64,000 nucleotides of DNA from Propionibacteriaceae bacterium AM104-82 (lineage in GTDB: Bacteria > Actinomycetota > Actinomycetes > Propionibacteriales > Propionibacteriaceae): the NCBI GenBank assembly GCA_027658995.1, contig JAQDQK010000014.1, positions 1 through 64,000 of the forward strand, given 5' to 3'. The position numbers were made by a program, and so were the translations under genes. Of this stretch, positions 14,037 to 23,808 are shown in pieces. The notes under the pieces are model-generated. The model was given only the letters and a program-made list of their open reading frames with translations. It searched no databases and was not told the origin of the DNA. The first letter of the stretch is position 1. Each line of letters begins with the position of its first letter.

Positions 14037-16712
14037 TCAGGCCTTGGCCAGGTTCCTCAGCACGTACTGCATGATGCCGCCGTTGACGTAGTAGGCACGC
14101 TCCCCGGGGGTGTCGATGCGCACGATCGCGTCGAAGGTCACCTCGGAGCCGTCGGGCTTGACCGCGATCACCTTCATGGTCTTCGGGGTCTCGCCGTCGT
14201 TGAGCGCCGTGACGCCCTGCACCGCGAAGCTCTCCTCGCCGGTCAGGCCGAGCGAGTCGGCCGTCTGGCCATCGGGGAACTGCAGCGGGAGGACGCCCAT
14301 GCCGATCAGGTTCGAGCGGTGGATGCGCTCGTAGCTCTCGGCGATCACGACACGAACGCCGAGCAGCGCGGTGCCCTTGGCCGCCCAGTCACGCGACGAC
14401 CCGGAGCCGTACTCCTTGCCAGCCAGGACGACGAGCGGGGTGCCCTCCTCCTGGTAGTTCACCGACGCGTCGAAGACGGTGGTGACCGGCGCGTCCGGCA
14501 GCGTGAAGTCGCGGGTGAAGCCACCCTCGGTGCCAGGCGCGATCTGGTTGCGGAGCCGGATGTTGGCGAACGTGCCGCGGATCATGACCTCGTGGTTGCC
14601 ACGGCGCGAGCCGTAGGAGTTGAAGTCGCGACGCTCGACGCCGTGCTCGGCCAGGTACAGGCCGGCGGGCGAGTCCGCCTTGATGTTGCCAGCGGGCGAG
14701 ATGTGGTCGGTGGTGACCGAGTCGCCGAGCTTGAGCAGCACGCGGGCGCCGACGATGTCGGTGACCGGCTCGGGCTCGACGGGCATCCCGTCGAAGTACG
14801 GGCCCTTGCGGACGTAGGTCGACGCGTCGTCCCACTCGAAGGTGTTGCCCTCCGGGGTGGGCAGCGAGCGCCAGCGCTCGTCGCCGGTGAACACGTCGGC
14901 GTAGCGCTCCGAGAACATGTCGGAGGAGATCGACGAGCCGACGACCTGCTCGATCTCGGCCTGCGACGGCCAGATGTCCTTGAGGAACACGTCCTCTCCC
15001 GCCTCGTTGGTCGCGAGCGGGTCGTTGAGGATGTCGATGTCCATGGTGCCGGCCAGCGCGTAGGCGATGACGAGCATCGGCGAGGCCAGGTAGTTCATTT
15101 TGACGTCGGGGCTGATGCGGCCCTCGAAGTTGCGGTTACCCGAAAGCACAGCGGTGACCGCCATGTCCTCGTCATTGACGGCCTTGGAGATCTCGGGGAT
15201 CAGCGGGCCGGTGTTGCCGATGCAGGTGACGCAACCGTAGCCGACCAGGTTGAAGCCGATCTTGTCGAGGTACTCGGTCAGGCCTGCCTTCTCGTAGTAG
15301 TCGGTGACGACCTGCGAGCCGGGGGCGAGCGAGGTCTTGACCCACGGCTTGCGGTTGAGGCCCTTCTCGACGGCCTTCTTCGCCAGCAGCGCGGCGCCGA
15401 TCATGACGCTCGGGTTCGACGTGTTGGTGCACGACGTGATCGAGGCGACGGTGACGGCGCCGTTGGTCAGGTCGAACGAGGTGCCGTCGGCGAGCGTGAC
15501 GGGCACGACCTTCGCGGGATCGGCCGCGTACGCGGGCACGTTCTCCTCGAAGTTGGTCTTGGCCTCGCTCAACTTGATGCGGTCCTGCGGGCGCTTCGGG
15601 CCGGCGATCGACGGCACGACCGTCGACAGGTCCAGTTCGATGTACTCGGAGTAGGTGGGCTCGTGCGCGGCGTCGTGCCACATGCCCTGGGCCTTGGCGT
15701 AGGCCTCCACGAGCGCGATCTGGTGCTCGTCGCGGCCGGTCAGGCGCAGGTAGTCGCTGGTCTTGTCGTCGATCGGGAAGATCGCGATGGTCGAGCCGTA
15801 CTCGGGGCTCATGTTGCCGATGGTGGCGCGGTTGGCCAGCGGGACCTCAGCGACGCCCTCGCCGTAGAACTCGACGAACTTGCCGACCACCTTGTGCTGG
15901 CGCAGCATCTCGGTGATGGTGAGCACGAGGTCGGTGGCGGTGGTGCCCTCGTTGAGCTTGCCCTTGAGCTTGAAGCCGACCACGCGCGGGATCAGCATCG
16001 ATACGGGCTGGCCGAGCATGGCCGCCTCCGCCTCGATGCCGCCGACGCCCCAGCCGACCACGCCGAGGCCATTGACCATCGTGGTGTGCGAGTCGGTGCC
16101 GACGCAGGTGTCCGGGTAGGCCTGCAGCACGCCGTCGACGGTGCGCGGGAAGATCACGCGCGCCAGGTGCTCGATGTTGACCTGGTGCACGATGCCGGTG
16201 CCCGGGGGGACGACCTTGAAGTTGTCGAACGCCGTCTGGCCCCAGCGGAGGAACTGGTAGCGCTCGCGGTTGCGCTGGTACTCGATGTCGGTGTTCTGCT
16301 GGAAGGCGGTCGGGGTGCCGAAGACCTCTGCGATCACGGAGTGGTCGATGACCATCTCGGCGGGCGAGAGCGGATTGACCTTGTCGGGGTCGCCGCCGAG
16401 GCCGATGACGGCCTCACGCATGGTGGCCAGGTCGACCACACACGGGACGCCGGTGAAGTCCTGCATGATCACACGGGCGGGCGTGAACTGGATCTCATGG
16501 TCGGGCTCCGCGTTCGGATCCCAGTTGCCGAGGAACTCGATGTCCTCCTTGGTGATGTTCGCGCCGTCCTCGGTGCGCAGCAGGTTCTCAAGCAGAACCT
16601 TCAGGCTGAAGGGCAACTTCTCAGACCCCGGCACGGCGTCGAGCCGGAAGATCTCGTACTCGGTGCCCTGTACATCGAGGCTGGACTTGGCCCCGAAACT
16701 GTTGACGCTCAT
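14037..16712 (-). CDS. acnA: aconitate hydratase AcnA
   Basis: Isomerises citrate to isocitrate in the TCA cycle through a [4Fe-4S] cluster. The 891-aa length is normal for AcnA. The cluster ligands are Cys428 (SCTNTSNPS), Cys494 and Cys497 ([12 protein letters not shown]). The C-terminal swivel domain is present ([15 protein letters not shown]). The start is set at 16712 because AGAAGGAG lies 7 nt upstream; 25 extra in-frame codons upstream lack homologous character. A 14-bp perfect palindrome covers the predicted -10 and start site, so transcription is probably repressed by a dimeric regulator. The gene is convergent with the MFS transporter. Confidence 0.97.
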   Translation of the reverse strand: MSVNSFGAKSSLDVQGTEYEIFRLDAVPGSEKLPFSLKVLLENLLRTEDGANITKEDIEFLGNWDPNAEPDHEIQFTPARVIMQDFTGVPCVVDLATMREAVIGLGGDPDKVNPLSPAEMVIDHSVIAEVFGTPTAFQQNTDIEYQRNRERYQFLRWGQTAFDNFKVVPPGTGIVHQVNIEHLARVIFPRTVDGVLQAYPDTCVGTDSHTTMVNGLGVVGWGVGGIEAEAAMLGQPVSMLIPRVVGFKLKGKLNEGTTATDLVLTITEMLRQHKVVGKFVEFYGEGVAEVPLANRATIGNMSPEYGSTIAIFPIDDKTSDYLRLTGRDEHQIALVEAYAKAQGMWHDAAHEPTYSEYIELDLSTVVPSIAGPKRPQDRIKLSEAKTNFEENVPAYAADPAKVVPVTLADGTSFDLTNGAVTVASITSCTNTSNPSVMIGAALLAKKAVEKGLNRKPWVKTSLAPGSQVVTDYYEKAGLTEYLDKIGFNLVGYGCVTCIGNTGPLIPEISKAVNDEDMAVTAVLSGNRNFEGRISPDVKMNYLASPMLVIAYALAGTMDIDILNDPLATNEAGEDVFLKDIWPSQAEIEQVVGSSISSDMFSERYADVFTGDERWRSLPTPEGNTFEWDDASTYVRKGPYFDGMPVEPEPVTDIVGARVLLKLGDSVTTDHISPAGNIKADSPAGLYLAEHGVERRDFNSYGSRRGNHEVMIRGTFANIRLRNQIAPGTEGGFTRDFTLPDAPVTTVFDASVNYQEEGTPLVVLAGKEYGSGSSRDWAAKGTALLGVRVVIAESYERIHRSNLIGMGVLPLQFPDGQTADSLGLTGEESFAVQGVTALNDGETPKTMKVIAVKPDGSEVTFDAIVRIDTPGERAYYVNGGIMQYVLRNLAKA

Positions 16713-16745
16713 CAATACTCCTTCTCGTTGACGACCCGCGAAGTC

Positions 16746-16761
16746 TCTTGACATCAAGATA
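16746..16761 (-). promoter_or_regulatory. palindromic operator overlapping the acnA -10
   Basis: TCTTGA-CA-TCAAGA (16746-16759) is a perfect 14-bp palindrome 33 nt upstream of the acnA start. On the minus strand, the -10 candidate TATCTT (16756-16761) overlaps one half-site, and the start point would fall inside the other. A dimeric repressor bound here would block RNA polymerase. No regulator gene is adjacent, so the protein is unknown. Confidence 0.6.
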
Positions 16762-16824
16762 CCACGTTGAGGCGCGGAGGGCGGCATCGCCGGACAAGGC
16801 CCATCCTAGGGCTAACGAGGGGGT

Positions 16825-17952
16825 CTATCCCTGGGGCGTCAGGATCGCGACGCACTCGATGTGCTGGGTCATCGGGAACAGGTCGAAGCCCCTGATCGAC
16901 GTCGGCGCGTAGCCCTGCTCGGCGAAGTAGGCCAGGTCACGGGCCAGTGCCGACGGGTCGCACGCGACGTAGGCGACCGCGCGCGGGCCAGCGGCGGCGA
17001 CCGCGCGGACCACGGAGGCCCCCGCTCCCTTGCGCGGCGGGTCGAGGACGACCAGGTCGACCGAGCCAGGCAGGTCGTGCAGCGCCCGCTCCAGCGGGGC
17101 GGCGATGAACCTGGCCTGAGGCACGTTGCGGCGTGCCTGGGCGACCGCGCGTCGCCCGGATTCGACGCCGAGCACGTCGCAGCCCGCGTCGACGAGGGCG
17201 CCCGCGAACAGCCCGACGCCGCAGTACAGGTCGAGCGCCGTCTCGCCCCGACGCGGTTCCAGCCCGTCGAGGACGGCGCGGGTCAGCGTCTCCGGGGCCT
17301 CGCGGTGCACCTGCCAGAAGCCGTCTGCGTCGACGTCGAAGTCGCGGCCCAGCACCCGCTCGTGCACCGGGTCGTCTCCGATGCCGAGCCGGGGGCCGAG
17401 GCTGGTGGCCGATTCGGTGCCGATCGCGACGATCACCTCCTGGCCTGGCTCTGCGACCTCGCGGGCCTCGTCGTAGGGCGGGTCGGCCGCGATCAGGCAG
17501 CCCTGCTCGGGAAGCGGGATCACCTGGTGCGACCTCCGGGCCCGGAAGCCGAGCCGTCCCTTGCCGTCGACGGCGAACCTGAGCCGCGTGCGCCACCCCG
17601 TCAGCCCACCGGGGACGGCCTCGACTCGGCCCTGCCAGTCGATGCCCGCCATCCGCTTCAACTGCTCGGCGACCACGGCGGTCTTGAGGTCGAGTTGGGT
17701 CTCCTGGTCGGCGAACTGCCAGTCGCAGCCGCCGCACTCCCCCGCGATCGGGCACGGCGGCTCAACCCGGCCGGCGGCGGGCTCGAGGACCTCGATGACC
17801 CGGCCGCGGTCGAAGCGCTTGCCGCGATCCGTGATCTCGACGGTGGCCAATTCGCCTGGCAGGCCGCCGGTGACGAAGACGACCTTCTCGTCGTCGCGCG
17901 CCACCACGAAGCCCCCGTGTGCGACCGCTCCGAGCCGCAGCGTCCTGGTCAT
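16825..17952 (-). CDS. TRAM-domain class I SAM-dependent RNA methyltransferase (TrmA/RlmD family)
   Basis: A 375-aa RNA uracil-C5 methyltransferase. An N-terminal TRAM/OB-like domain (about 1-60) is followed by an iron-sulfur cysteine set (Cys67, Cys73, Cys76 in CPIAGECGGC). The SAM-binding motif DLYCGVGLFAG starts at residue 241, LDPPRKG at 303, and the catalytic nucleophile is Cys331 in YVACDPS. Whether the target is tRNA U54 or 23S rRNA cannot be told from sequence. The ATG overlaps the TGA of the upstream KimA-like gene by 4 nt, a coupling conserved in M. tuberculosis (Rv2689c-Rv2690c), though a functional link between the two is unclear. Confidence 0.92.
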   Translation of the reverse strand: MTRTLRLGAVAHGGFVVARDDEKVVFVTGGLPGELATVEITDRGKRFDRGRVIEVLEPAAGRVEPPCPIAGECGGCDWQFADQETQLDLKTAVVAEQLKRMAGIDWQGRVEAVPGGLTGWRTRLRFAVDGKGRLGFRARRSHQVIPLPEQGCLIAADPPYDEAREVAEPGQEVIVAIGTESATSLGPRLGIGDDPVHERVLGRDFDVDADGFWQVHREAPETLTRAVLDGLEPRRGETALDLYCGVGLFAGALVDAGCDVLGVESGRRAVAQARRNVPQARFIAAPLERALHDLPGSVDLVVLDPPRKGAGASVVRAVAAAGPRAVAYVACDPSALARDLAYFAEQGYAPTSIRGFDLFPMTQHIECVAILTPQG

Positions 17953-19943
17953 CCGCGCACCTGGCGGCGGGCCGCCTCCTTGGCCCGCTCCTTACGCGCG
18001 TCGGAACTCTTGAGCTGGTAGGGAACCGAGGTCACCATGACGCCCTGCATGAAGTGCAGCCTGGTCCGGATCACCAGCGCCGTCTGGTTGTGCAGCAACT
18101 GCTCCCACCAGTGGCCCACGACGAACTCGGGGATGTAGACGCTCACCACGTCGCGCGGGTTCTCGGTGCGCAGCTTCGCGACGTACTTGATGAACGGGCC
18201 GGTGATCTCGCGGTAGGGGGAGGCGATCACCTTCAGCGGGATGCCGAAGTCCTCCGCCTCCCACTGGTCGATGATCTGTTCGACCTGGTCGTCGTCGATG
18301 GCCACCGTAACGGCCGTCAGCGTGGTGGGTCGGGTGGCCCGCGCGAACGCGATGGCCTTGACCGTCGGAAGGTTCACCTGCTGCACCAGGATCACCGAGC
18401 GCACCCGGCTCGGCAGCGCCCGGTCGGAGTCCGGCGTCAGCGCGACCTCGCGCTCGACGGCCAGGTAGTGGTTGGAGATGGCCAGCATCAGCGCGAACGT
18501 GACGCCCATTGCGACGATCGCGAGGTAGGCGCCGTGGGTGAACTTCGAGATCAGGACGATGACCAGCACGATGCCGGTGAGGCTTGCGCCGACGAAGTTG
18601 ATCACCCGCGAGCGCTTCATCTTGGCGCGCTTCTCGGGCTCCTGCTCGGTCTTGAGCGCCGTCGTCCAGTGCTTGACCATGCCGATCTGGCCGAGCGTGA
18701 AGGAGATGAACACGCCGACGACGTAGAGCTGGATCAGCGCGGTCACGGAGGCGTTGAAGATCAGCACCAGCGCGATGGCCGCCGCGGCGAGCATCACGAT
18801 GCCGTTGGAGAAGGCCAGCCGGTCGCCGCGGGTGTGCAACTGGCGGGGAAGGTAGCCGTCCCGGGCAAGGATCGAGGCGAGCGACGGGAAGCCGTTGAAC
18901 GCGGTGTTGGCGGCCAGGAACAGGATCAGCATCGTGGCGGTGACCACGACGTAGAAGCCCGGCTCGAACCAGTCCATGAACACCACGCGGGCGAGCTGAC
19001 CCGTGACGGTGGTGGCCGCGGAGTGGATGGTGTTGCCAGCCTCGTCGACGTAGTGCGTGCCCGTCAGTTCGTCGATCAGGTGGACCTTGGTGAGGTTCGC
19101 AAGCGCGATGATGCCGAGCAGCATGGTGATGGCGAGCACGCCGAGCATGCCGAGCACCCGGGAGGCGTTGCGGCTCTTCGGCGGCTTGAACGCGGGCACG
19201 CCGTTGCTGATGGCCTCGACGCCGGTCAGCGCGGCACAGCCGGAGGAGAACGCACGCGCCAGGATCGCCACCAGCGCCCAGCCAGCGATGTTCTCGACGC
19301 CGTCCTCGCGCACGACCGTCAGGTTCGCCGTCTCGCTGAGCAGGGTCTGGTCGAGCGCGAAGATGCGGAACAGGCCGATGGCCACCATCACGATCATCGA
19401 GCCCATGAAGACATAGGTGGGGATAGCGAAAGCGGCGCCCGACTCGCGGACGCCACGCAGGTTCATGATGGTCAGGAACACGATGACGATCACCGCTGTC
19501 CAGGCCTCGTGGTCCTGCAGGAACGGCAGCATCGCCTTGGCGTTGATGACGCCGGCAGAGACCGAAACGGCCACCGTCAGGACGTAGTCGACCATCAGCG
19601 AGGACGCGACCGTCAGGCCCGCGAAGCGGCCCAGGTTCTCCTTGGCGACCTCGTAGTCACCGCCGCCGCTCGGATAGGCGTAGACGGTCTGCCGGTAGGA
19701 CATCACCACGACGGCCACGACGACGCCGACCGCGAGCCCGATCTCCCACGAGAAGATGAAGCCGGCCATGCCTGCCAGGGACAGCGTGATCAGGATCTCG
19801 TCGGGGGCGTAGGCGACCGAGCTGAGGGCGTCCGACGCGAACACCGGCAGCGCGATGCGCTTGGGCAGCAGGGTCTCCCCCATCTGGGCGTTGGCGAGCC
19901 GACGACCAAACAGGAGACGCTTGATCCCCGAGAAGATTCTCAC
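17949..19943 (-). CDS. KimA-like potassium importer (APC superfamily)
   Basis: A 664-aa protein with about 12 membrane helices (about 25-460) and a long soluble C-terminal domain (about 465-664). The first 150 residues closely follow Bacillus subtilis KimA, a high-affinity K+:H+ symporter, in segments such as SDALSSVAYAPDEIL, SYRQTVYAYPSGGGDYEV and VDYVLTVAVSVSAGV; this is recalled, not aligned. Older annotations call the family amino-acid permease. Two TrkA-type K+ regulators are encoded divergently beside it, which supports potassium. The start ATG is 80 nt from the trkA start, so regulation of both sides may be shared. The gene overlaps the RNA methyltransferase by 4 nt. Confidence 0.85.
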   Translation of the reverse strand: MRIFSGIKRLLFGRRLANAQMGETLLPKRIALPVFASDALSSVAYAPDEILITLSLAGMAGFIFSWEIGLAVGVVVAVVVMSYRQTVYAYPSGGGDYEVAKENLGRFAGLTVASSLMVDYVLTVAVSVSAGVINAKAMLPFLQDHEAWTAVIVIVFLTIMNLRGVRESGAAFAIPTYVFMGSMIVMVAIGLFRIFALDQTLLSETANLTVVREDGVENIAGWALVAILARAFSSGCAALTGVEAISNGVPAFKPPKSRNASRVLGMLGVLAITMLLGIIALANLTKVHLIDELTGTHYVDEAGNTIHSAATTVTGQLARVVFMDWFEPGFYVVVTATMLILFLAANTAFNGFPSLASILARDGYLPRQLHTRGDRLAFSNGIVMLAAAAIALVLIFNASVTALIQLYVVGVFISFTLGQIGMVKHWTTALKTEQEPEKRAKMKRSRVINFVGASLTGIVLVIVLISKFTHGAYLAIVAMGVTFALMLAISNHYLAVEREVALTPDSDRALPSRVRSVILVQQVNLPTVKAIAFARATRPTTLTAVTVAIDDDQVEQIIDQWEAEDFGIPLKVIASPYREITGPFIKYVAKLRTENPRDVVSVYIPEFVVGHWWEQLLHNQTALVIRTRLHFMQGVMVTSVPYQLKSSDARKERAKEAARRQVRG

Positions 19944-20023
19944 GCGCCCACGGTAGACCTTGACGGGGCGAAAGTCATGGCCGCATCGGTGCTATGTTCG
20001 GCAGACATCGAAGGAGGAGCCTG

Positions 20024-20686
20024 GTGCACATCGTCATCATGGGCTGCGGGCGCGTCGGCGCCATGCTCGCAAAGGGCCTGGAAAAGCGGGGCCACAGCGT
20101 CGCCGTCATCGACGTCGACGTCGATGCGTTCCGCCGGCTCGGCAACGATTTCCACGGCACCACCGTCAAGGGTGTCGGCTTCGACAGGCAGGTTCTTGAG
20201 GAGGCGGGCATCCGCCGCGCCGACGCCTTCGCCGCCGTCTCCTCCGGCGACAACTCCAACATCCTCGCGGCCCGCGTGGTGCGCGAGATCTACCACGTCG
20301 AGAACGTGGTCGCCCGCATCTACGACCAGGGCCGCGCCGCCGTCTACGAGCGGCTCGGCATCCCGACGGTCGCGACGGTGCGCTGGACCGTGATGCAGGT
20401 GCTGCGGCGACTGCTCCCCGAGGGAAGCGAGCCCGTGTGGCGCGACCCGACGGGCGACGCCCGCCTGCTGCAGGTGCACGTTCACAGCGGGTGGGTCGGC
20501 AGGAAGATCCGCGACCTGTCGCGCGCCGCCGACGCCCCCATCCCGTTCGTGTTGCGGGTCGGCCGGGGCATCGTCCCCGACCGCGAGACGATCTACCAGG
20601 ACGGCGACCTCCTCTACGTCGCGTGCATGACCGATCGCACAGACGAGATCGAGACGCTGTTCGCCAACCCGCCAGAGAAGCAGTAA
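20024..20686 (+). CDS. TrkA family potassium uptake regulator (first copy)
   Basis: A 220-aa cytoplasmic RCK protein: a Rossmann nucleotide-binding domain (about 1-125) with MGCGRVGAMLAKGLEKRGH and the acidic VIDVDVD strand end, then a TrkA-C ligand domain (about 140-215). Such proteins gate K+ transporters in response to NAD(H), ATP or c-di-AMP. The GTG at 20024 was chosen because AAGGAGGAG lies just upstream; the earlier in-frame ATG at 19994 has no such site. It is followed 11 nt later by a second TrkA gene. The pair corresponds to ceoB-ceoC of mycobacteria by order and type. Confidence 0.92.
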   Translation: MHIVIMGCGRVGAMLAKGLEKRGHSVAVIDVDVDAFRRLGNDFHGTTVKGVGFDRQVLEEAGIRRADAFAAVSSGDNSNILAARVVREIYHVENVVARIYDQGRAAVYERLGIPTVATVRWTVMQVLRRLLPEGSEPVWRDPTGDARLLQVHVHSGWVGRKIRDLSRAADAPIPFVLRVGRGIVPDRETIYQDGDLLYVACMTDRTDEIETLFANPPEKQ

Positions 20687-20697
20687 AGGACACCGGG

Positions 20698-21381
20698 ATG
20701 CGCGTGTGCATCGCAGGGGCAGGCAACGTCGGGCGTTCGATCGCCCGCGAGTTGATCGCCAACGGACATCAGGCCCTGCTCATCGACAAGGACAGGGCCG
20801 CCATCAAGCCCGACTCGGTGCCGGGCGCCGAATGGCTCGAGGCGGACGCCTGCGAGCTTCAGAGCCTTGAGGACGCCGAACTCGAGGGCTACGACGTGTC
20901 GATCGCCGCGACCGGCGACGACAAGGCCAACCTGGTCTACTCGCTGCTCGCCAAGACAGAGTTCGGGGTGCCCCGCACCGTCGCCCGCGTCAACCACCCG
21001 GGCAACGAGTGGATGTTCGACGCGCAGTGGGGCGTCGACGTGTCTGTCTCCACGCCGCGGCTGATGTCGGCGCTCGTCGAGGAGGCCGTCTCCACCGGCG
21101 ACCTGGTGCGGCTGCTGACGTTCAAGAAGTCGACGGCGCACCTGTCCGAGGTGACCCTGCCCGACGAGGGCTGGATGGTCGGACGGCGGGTGCGCGACAT
21201 AGCCTTCCCCGTCGACGCGGTGCTGGTTGCGATCATCCGCGACGGCATCCCGCTGACGCCGGAGCGCGACCGCGCGTTCGAGGCGGACGACGAACTGCTG
21301 TTCGTGGTGACGCAGGAGGCCGAGCCCGAGTTGGCCGCGATGCTCAACCCCGACGAGGACGACGAGCCGGGCAACTTCTGA
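20698..21381 (+). CDS. TrkA family potassium uptake regulator (second copy)
   Basis: A 227-aa RCK protein with AGAGNVGRSIARELIANGH at the nucleotide-binding loop and an acidic residue at the end of strand 2 (LIDKD), then a TrkA-C domain from about residue 135. It ends in an acidic tail (NPDEDDEPGNF). The ATG has AAAGGA upstream and lies 11 nt after the first trkA gene, so the two are cotranscribed and may form a heteromeric ring. The K+ channel partner is probably the divergent KimA-like importer. Confidence 0.92.
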   Translation: MRVCIAGAGNVGRSIARELIANGHQALLIDKDRAAIKPDSVPGAEWLEADACELQSLEDAELEGYDVSIAATGDDKANLVYSLLAKTEFGVPRTVARVNHPGNEWMFDAQWGVDVSVSTPRLMSALVEEAVSTGDLVRLLTFKKSTAHLSEVTLPDEGWMVGRRVRDIAFPVDAVLVAIIRDGIPLTPERDRAFEADDELLFVVTQEAEPELAAMLNPDEDDEPGNF

Positions 21382-21407
21382 GGCCGCGAGCCTGACCCCG
21401 GACCGCG

Positions 21408-21761
21408 TCAGAGCAGTTCGAACTCCGGGTTGTAGATCACGGGCTTGCCGTCCTCGGAGGCGAGCCTTCCGACGATCCTCACGTGCCGTCCAGGGATCAG
21501 GCACTGGATGTGGTCGCGGCCCATCCAGACGAGCCGGACGGTGCCGGTCCCGTCGGTGACCTCGGCCTCAAGCCAGCCGTTCTTGGCGTCGGAGGTGAGC
21601 GAGGTGATGGTGCCGCGCAGCGTCACGCGCGAGCGAGGCCTCGCCGAGGACAGGGTCTCGGCCCCGCAATCGACCGACTGTTCCCGCAGTTCCTCAGCCT
21701 CGAGTTCCTCGTGCGAGGCGAAGAACCGACGCAGCCGCGAGCCGAGCGATCCATCGGACAC
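21408..21761 (-). CDS. OB-fold nucleic acid-binding protein
   Basis: A 117-aa protein. The N-terminal 45 residues are charged and helical (FFASHEELEAEELREQ), followed by an OB-fold strand pattern (about 45-115): VTLRGTITSLTSDAKNGWLEAEVTDGTGTVRLVWMGR...IPGRHVRIVGRLA. It resembles the OB domain of RecG and Rv2694c. It is the last gene of the DUF3093-dut-DUF3710 operon; its GTG begins 3 nt after the DUF3710 stop. A role in DNA or RNA binding is likely; nothing more can be said. Confidence 0.82.
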   Translation of the reverse strand: MSDGSLGSRLRRFFASHEELEAEELREQSVDCGAETLSSARPRSRVTLRGTITSLTSDAKNGWLEAEVTDGTGTVRLVWMGRDHIQCLIPGRHVRIVGRLASEDGKPVIYNPEFELL

Positions 21762-21764
21762 CGC

Positions 21765-22496
21765 TCAGCCCTCCGCCTCGGGAACCTTCATGGGAAGCAG
21801 GCTTCCCGGCGCAACGGGCGCCGTGCCGCGTCGCACCACGATGTTGCTGAAGAACTCGAACAGCGCGACCTGAGCGTCCTCGTTGTCCGGCTCGAAGGTG
21901 GCCTTGCCGAGCAGCACGCCGCGGAGCAGCCAGCCGGGGCCGGAGACCATCCAGGTGCGCGACAGGTGCGTGGCTGCGTTGCCGTTGGGGTCCTTGACGG
22001 GAAGCGCGCGGCGCAGTTCGGATCCGAACGGTCCCTGCGAGACGGCGATCTGGCCCTGCTGCTGCGCGGTCGCCTTGATGATCTCCTCGCGGATCTCGGG
22101 GACCATCGACGACTTGGTGGGGCCCGCGAATGCCGCGACCTCGAGGCCCGACTCGCCATCGCCGACCAGGATCGACTGGACGACGTTGGTCTCCCTGTTG
22201 ACCTGAAGCTGGATGGTCATGCCCTCGAAGGGCGTCACGATGATGCTGCCGAGGTCGAGTCGCTTGACGTCGTCCTCGTCGGCCTCAAGGTCGACCTCTT
22301 CGATGTCGAAGGGTCCCTCCTCGCGGTCGAACTCGTCGTCCCAGGCGCGGGCCTGCGCCTCGGCCTCGCTCAGTTCGGGGGCGTCAACCGCCGCCTCGGC
22401 CTCCGGGGCCTCCTCGTCGACGCTCGTCTCCTCGACGGTCTCGACCGTCTCGACGGCCTCTTCCTGGGCGTTTCGCTTCTTGCGTCCGAAAATCAC
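21765..22496 (-). CDS. DUF3710 family protein
   Basis: A 243-aa actinobacterial family of unknown function (M. tuberculosis Rv2696c). The start MIFGRKKRN is followed by an acidic, low-complexity stretch (about 10-75) and then a compact domain (about 80-230) with [45 protein letters not shown] and [13 protein letters not shown], all conserved in the family. The GTG overlaps the dut TGA by 4 nt (GTGA), and the OB-fold gene follows at 3 nt. The constant link to dut suggests a role in nucleotide or DNA metabolism, but this rests on position only. Confidence 0.9.
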   Translation of the reverse strand: MIFGRKKRNAQEEAVETVETVEETSVDEEAPEAEAAVDAPELSEAEAQARAWDDEFDREEGPFDIEEVDLEADEDDVKRLDLGSIIVTPFEGMTIQLQVNRETNVVQSILVGDGESGLEVAAFAGPTKSSMVPEIREEIIKATAQQQGQIAVSQGPFGSELRRALPVKDPNGNAATHLSRTWMVSGPGWLLRGVLLGKATFEPDNEDAQVALFEFFSNIVVRRGTAPVAPGSLLPMKVPEAEG

Positions 22497-22948
22497 TGCG
22501 CTTCCTCCACGACTTGGCGGGTGAAACCGCCGGTAGAACCATAGCCACCCGCACCGCGCACCGTCGCATCGAGCGACGGCACAGGGGTGAACGTGGCCGT
22601 GACGAACGGCACGATCAGCAGTTGCGCGATCCTGTCGCCCGCCGCCAATGCGATCGGCGTGTGCGGGTCGAGGTTGATCAGGCAGACCTTGATCTCGCCG
22701 CGGTAGCCTGAGTCGATGACCCCGGGAGAGTTGACGATGCTGAGGCCCGCCTTCGCGGCGAGGCCCGAGCGGGGCGTGACAAGGCCGACGTGGCCCGCCG
22801 GGATCGCCAGCGCGACGCCGGTGCCCACGAGTCGACGCTGGCCGGGTTCGAGCACCACATCCTCGGTGGCCCGCAGGTCGGCGCCCGCGTCGCCCGGCTG
22901 CGCGTAACCGGGCAGATGCGCGTCGTCGGCGAGGGTGTCGATGATCAT
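22493..22948 (-). CDS. dut: dUTP diphosphatase
   Basis: Hydrolyses dUTP to dUMP, keeping uracil out of DNA and supplying dTMP synthesis. The 151-aa trimeric type has all five motifs in order: [45 protein letters not shown] and the C-terminal arm [12 protein letters not shown]. The ATG overlaps the DUF3093 stop (ATGA) and the stop overlaps the DUF3710 start, so the operon is tightly coupled. Thymidine kinase at 25.4 kb is another part of dTTP supply. Confidence 0.97.
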   Translation of the reverse strand: MIIDTLADDAHLPGYAQPGDAGADLRATEDVVLEPGQRRLVGTGVALAIPAGHVGLVTPRSGLAAKAGLSIVNSPGVIDSGYRGEIKVCLINLDPHTPIALAAGDRIAQLLIVPFVTATFTPVPSLDATVRGAGGYGSTGGFTRQVVEEAQ

Positions 22949-23391
22949 GCAGTGACCTCCTGGCGCAGCGCTTCGGCCAGCCGTTCGGGGTGGCGGGTGC
23001 TGACCAGCCAGTACGGGTGCGGGTCGGCCGGGTCGTTCAGGTCGACGCGCACCAGTGAAGACAGGAACGGCCGGGTGAACAGGAAGGCGCGGTGGTCCGC
23101 ATCGGGCCCGAGCGCCGAGCGCGCCTCCTCACCCTCGAGCGGGGTGACGCCCGCGATGTATGGGTGCTCCAGGCGGTAACGGCCTGCGGTGAGTCCGTCG
23201 GCGTCCACCGTCAGGCGGGTGCGGGAGTAGGCGACCAGCGTCAGGAGGACGGCGAGCATGATCAGCGCGCTGACGGCGATCCCGACCTGCAACTGGACAT
23301 AGGCCAGCACGGCAACCGCGAGGCTGCCGGCGAAGAGCAGGCCGATCAGCATCCACCACCAGGGAATGTGCAGCCGTTCCGAGTAGGTCAC
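22945..23391 (-). CDS. DUF3093 family membrane protein
   Basis: A 148-aa protein with two close membrane helices (about residues 10-32 and 36-55) and a C-terminal cytosolic domain, the DUF3093 layout (M. tuberculosis Rv2698). Function unknown. The [12 protein letters not shown] start and the C-terminal [17 protein letters not shown] are family-typical. It starts with GTG and is the first gene of the operon continuing through dut. The gene upstream is divergent, with 62 nt between the two starts. Confidence 0.88.
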   Translation of the reverse strand: MTYSERLHIPWWWMLIGLLFAGSLAVAVLAYVQLQVGIAVSALIMLAVLLTLVAYSRTRLTVDADGLTAGRYRLEHPYIAGVTPLEGEEARSALGPDADHRAFLFTRPFLSSLVRVDLNDPADPHPYWLVSTRHPERLAEALRQEVTA

Positions 23392-23453
23392 GAATGCACC
23401 TTAGCCCGTTGGGCATAATGTTCTTCAGACGGGTAACGGTGAGAGGAACATCG

Positions 23454-23747
23454 ATGGCAGCCAGCGAAAAGCTGATGTGGAAGATCTACGCGGGCGCGAT
23501 CGGCGCCGTCACCACGATCGTGGCGCAGAAGCTCGTGACGAAGCTGTGGGAGGTCTCCACCGGCGACGCCCCGCCGGATCCCAACGATCCGGAGACCCCG
23601 CTGAGGCAGGCCCTGATCTGGGCCGCCGCGAGCGGCCTCGGTGTCGGCATGACGCAACTGATGATGAACCGGCTGGTGCAGAACCGCTGGTTGAAGAACT
23701 TCGAACACGCCGCGCCGGGCAAGTTGCGCAACAAGCTCGACTTCTGA
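23454..23747 (+). CDS. DUF4235 family protein
   Basis: A 97-aa actinobacterial membrane protein. Two hydrophobic segments (about 10-27 and 58-75) flank a linker with WEVSTGDAPPDPNDPE, the family's signature. Function unknown. The ATG follows GAGAGGAA by 7 nt. A TAATGT -10 element at 23416-23421 gives a leader of about 25 nt. The gene ends 15 nt before a strong bidirectional terminator shared with DUF4193. Confidence 0.85.
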   Translation: MAASEKLMWKIYAGAIGAVTTIVAQKLVTKLWEVSTGDAPPDPNDPETPLRQALIWAAASGLGVGMTQLMMNRLVQNRWLKNFEHAAPGKLRNKLDF

Positions 23748-23762
23748 GCCGCGGAGGCACGA

Positions 23763-23792
23763 AAAACCGGCGGGAGACTTCCCGCCGGTTTT
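23763..23792. terminator. bidirectional terminator, DUF4235 / DUF4193
   Basis: Perfect 12-bp stem AAAACCGGCGGG / CCCGCCGGTTTT with the 6-nt loop AGACTT. The A/T ends give T-runs in both directions, so it serves both convergent genes. Confidence 0.92.
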
Positions 23793-23808
23793 CTGCTTAC
23801 TTGGGGGC

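Noticed and set aside
14319..16751. Long open frame antisense to acnA (about 810 codons)
   Set aside because: It is a by-product of high-GC codon bias in acnA. It has no homologous motifs, consists of repetitive Val/Gly/Asp/Arg, and acnA itself has all catalytic residues.
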